Shown here piece by piece: positions 51,042 through 51,317 of a stretch of DNA of 51,317 nucleotides (position 1 is the first letter of the stretch; the number at the start of each line of letters is the position of its first letter). This stretch comes from Selenomonas sp. WCT3. Its GTDB lineage: Bacteria > Bacillota > Negativicutes > Selenomonadales > Selenomonadaceae. The notes under the pieces are model-generated. The model did no database searches. It saw nothing but the letters and a program-made list of their open reading frames with translations, and was not told where the DNA came from. The position numbers and the translations under genes were made by a program. The stretch lies in NCBI GenBank assembly GCA_900100835.1, contig FNCM01000016.1, positions 1-51,317 on the forward strand. The letters run 5' to 3'.

Positions 51042-51317
51042 ATGGGTATGGTAGTTAAAAACAACATGTCGGCAGTATCGACGCTGAACACTCTGAACAA
51101 GAACAGCAATGCACTGTCCAAGAGCCTGCAGAAAGTATCTTCGGGCATGAAGATCAACGGCGCAGCCGATGATGCTTCGGGCTATGCGATTTCTGAGCGC
51201 ATGCGCGTTCAGATCCGTGGCCTCGACCAGGCAAATGCTAACACGCAGAACGGCAGCAGCATGATGAAAGTTGCTGAGGGTGCTGTAAGCTCCACGGTTG
51301 ACATCCTGAAGACGCTG
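51042..51317 (+). CDS. Flagellin (second paralogue), cut by the window end
   Basis: The first 92 codons are present. MGMVVKNNMSAVSTLNTLNK, SSGMKINGAADDASGYAISE and the RGLDQANANTQNGSSMMKVA segment form the conserved D0/D1 N-terminus. GGGAGGA lies 8-9 nt upstream. The leader of about 165 nt carries a sigma-28-like promoter and CsrA-type sites. Being the end of the flagellar operon cluster, directly after fliS and the FliT-like gene, this is probably the main filament flagellin. Confidence 0.95.
   Translation, partial: MGMVVKNNMSAVSTLNTLNKNSNALSKSLQKVSSGMKINGAADDASGYAISERMRVQIRGLDQANANTQNGSSMMKVAEGAVSSTVDILKTL

Overview
The window looks like part of a chromosome from a flagellated, anaerobic, diderm Firmicute, most likely a Selenomonas-type member of the Negativicutes. 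The signs are a Firmicutes-type flagellar cluster (YvyF-like, FlgM, FlgN, FlgK, FlgL, YviE/DUF6470, FliW, CsrA, FlaG, FliD, FliS), a T-box leader before trpS, and a trimeric [FeFe] hydrogenase. These occur together with a complete two-partner secretion pair (TpsA exoprotein and TpsB outer-membrane pore), which needs an outer membrane. The assignment is inference from gene content; no rRNA gene is present.

Layout. 1-430: no protein gene; a 199-bp nested inverted repeat, a triple-hairpin repeat and a palindrome. 477-5185: a DASS/SLC13 anion symporter (-) behind a candidate structured leader RNA, a secreted M48 metallopeptidase with TPRs (+), and a DeoR-type repressor (-). 5399-11721: an ascorbate operon (ulaG, EIIA, EIIC, EIIB, ulaE, an unknown 349-aa FG-GAP-like protein, ulaF) divergent from the repressor; no ulaD is present. 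11720-16723: proC (-), a small CARF-like protein, T-box/trpS, a DUF815 AAA+ ATPase and a shortened LacI-type regulator. 16726-20263 (-): hydrogenase genes in the order NuoE-like, NuoF-like, HydA. 20507-24802: a 79-aa unknown, a metallophosphoesterase, a GT41 (SPINDLY/OGT-like) glycosyltransferase, a methyltransferase-like protein and a TauE/SafE exporter (-). 25019-28522: a CstA-family transporter, a divergent uronate isomerase (UxaC) homologue and a YbjN-like protein. 28649-40486: a first flagellin, then the 2.9-kDa-residue-scale (about 2884 aa) TpsA with 16 YDG/MBG-type repeats and its TpsB. 40618-51317: the flagellar late-gene cluster, ending in a second flagellin cut by the window edge.

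How it works together. Imported ascorbate is phosphorylated by the PTS, opened by UlaG and passed through UlaE and UlaF toward xylulose 5-phosphate. The decarboxylase step is not encoded here. In the flagellar block, FlgM (anti-sigma-28), FliW and CsrA form the known feedback circuit on flagellin. Both flagellin genes carry a sigma-28-like promoter (TTAA, then CGATAT 17-18 bp later). Each leader has a hairpin with GGA in its loop about 40 nt before a second GGA in the Shine-Dalgarno sequence, the expected architecture for CsrA repression. The GT41 enzyme is a plausible flagellin or adhesin glycosyltransferase.

Most notable. (1) At two convergent, overlapping gene pairs, each gene's intrinsic terminator lies inside the coding sequence of its partner. 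(2) An uncharacterised gene sits in the ascorbate operon, which lacks ulaD. (3) A stand-alone CARF-like protein occurs with no CRISPR locus in view. (4) A UxaC homologue has lost conserved histidines. (5) A large nested hairpin and a possible leader RNA flank the DASS gene. (6) A triple-hairpin repeat occurs twice.
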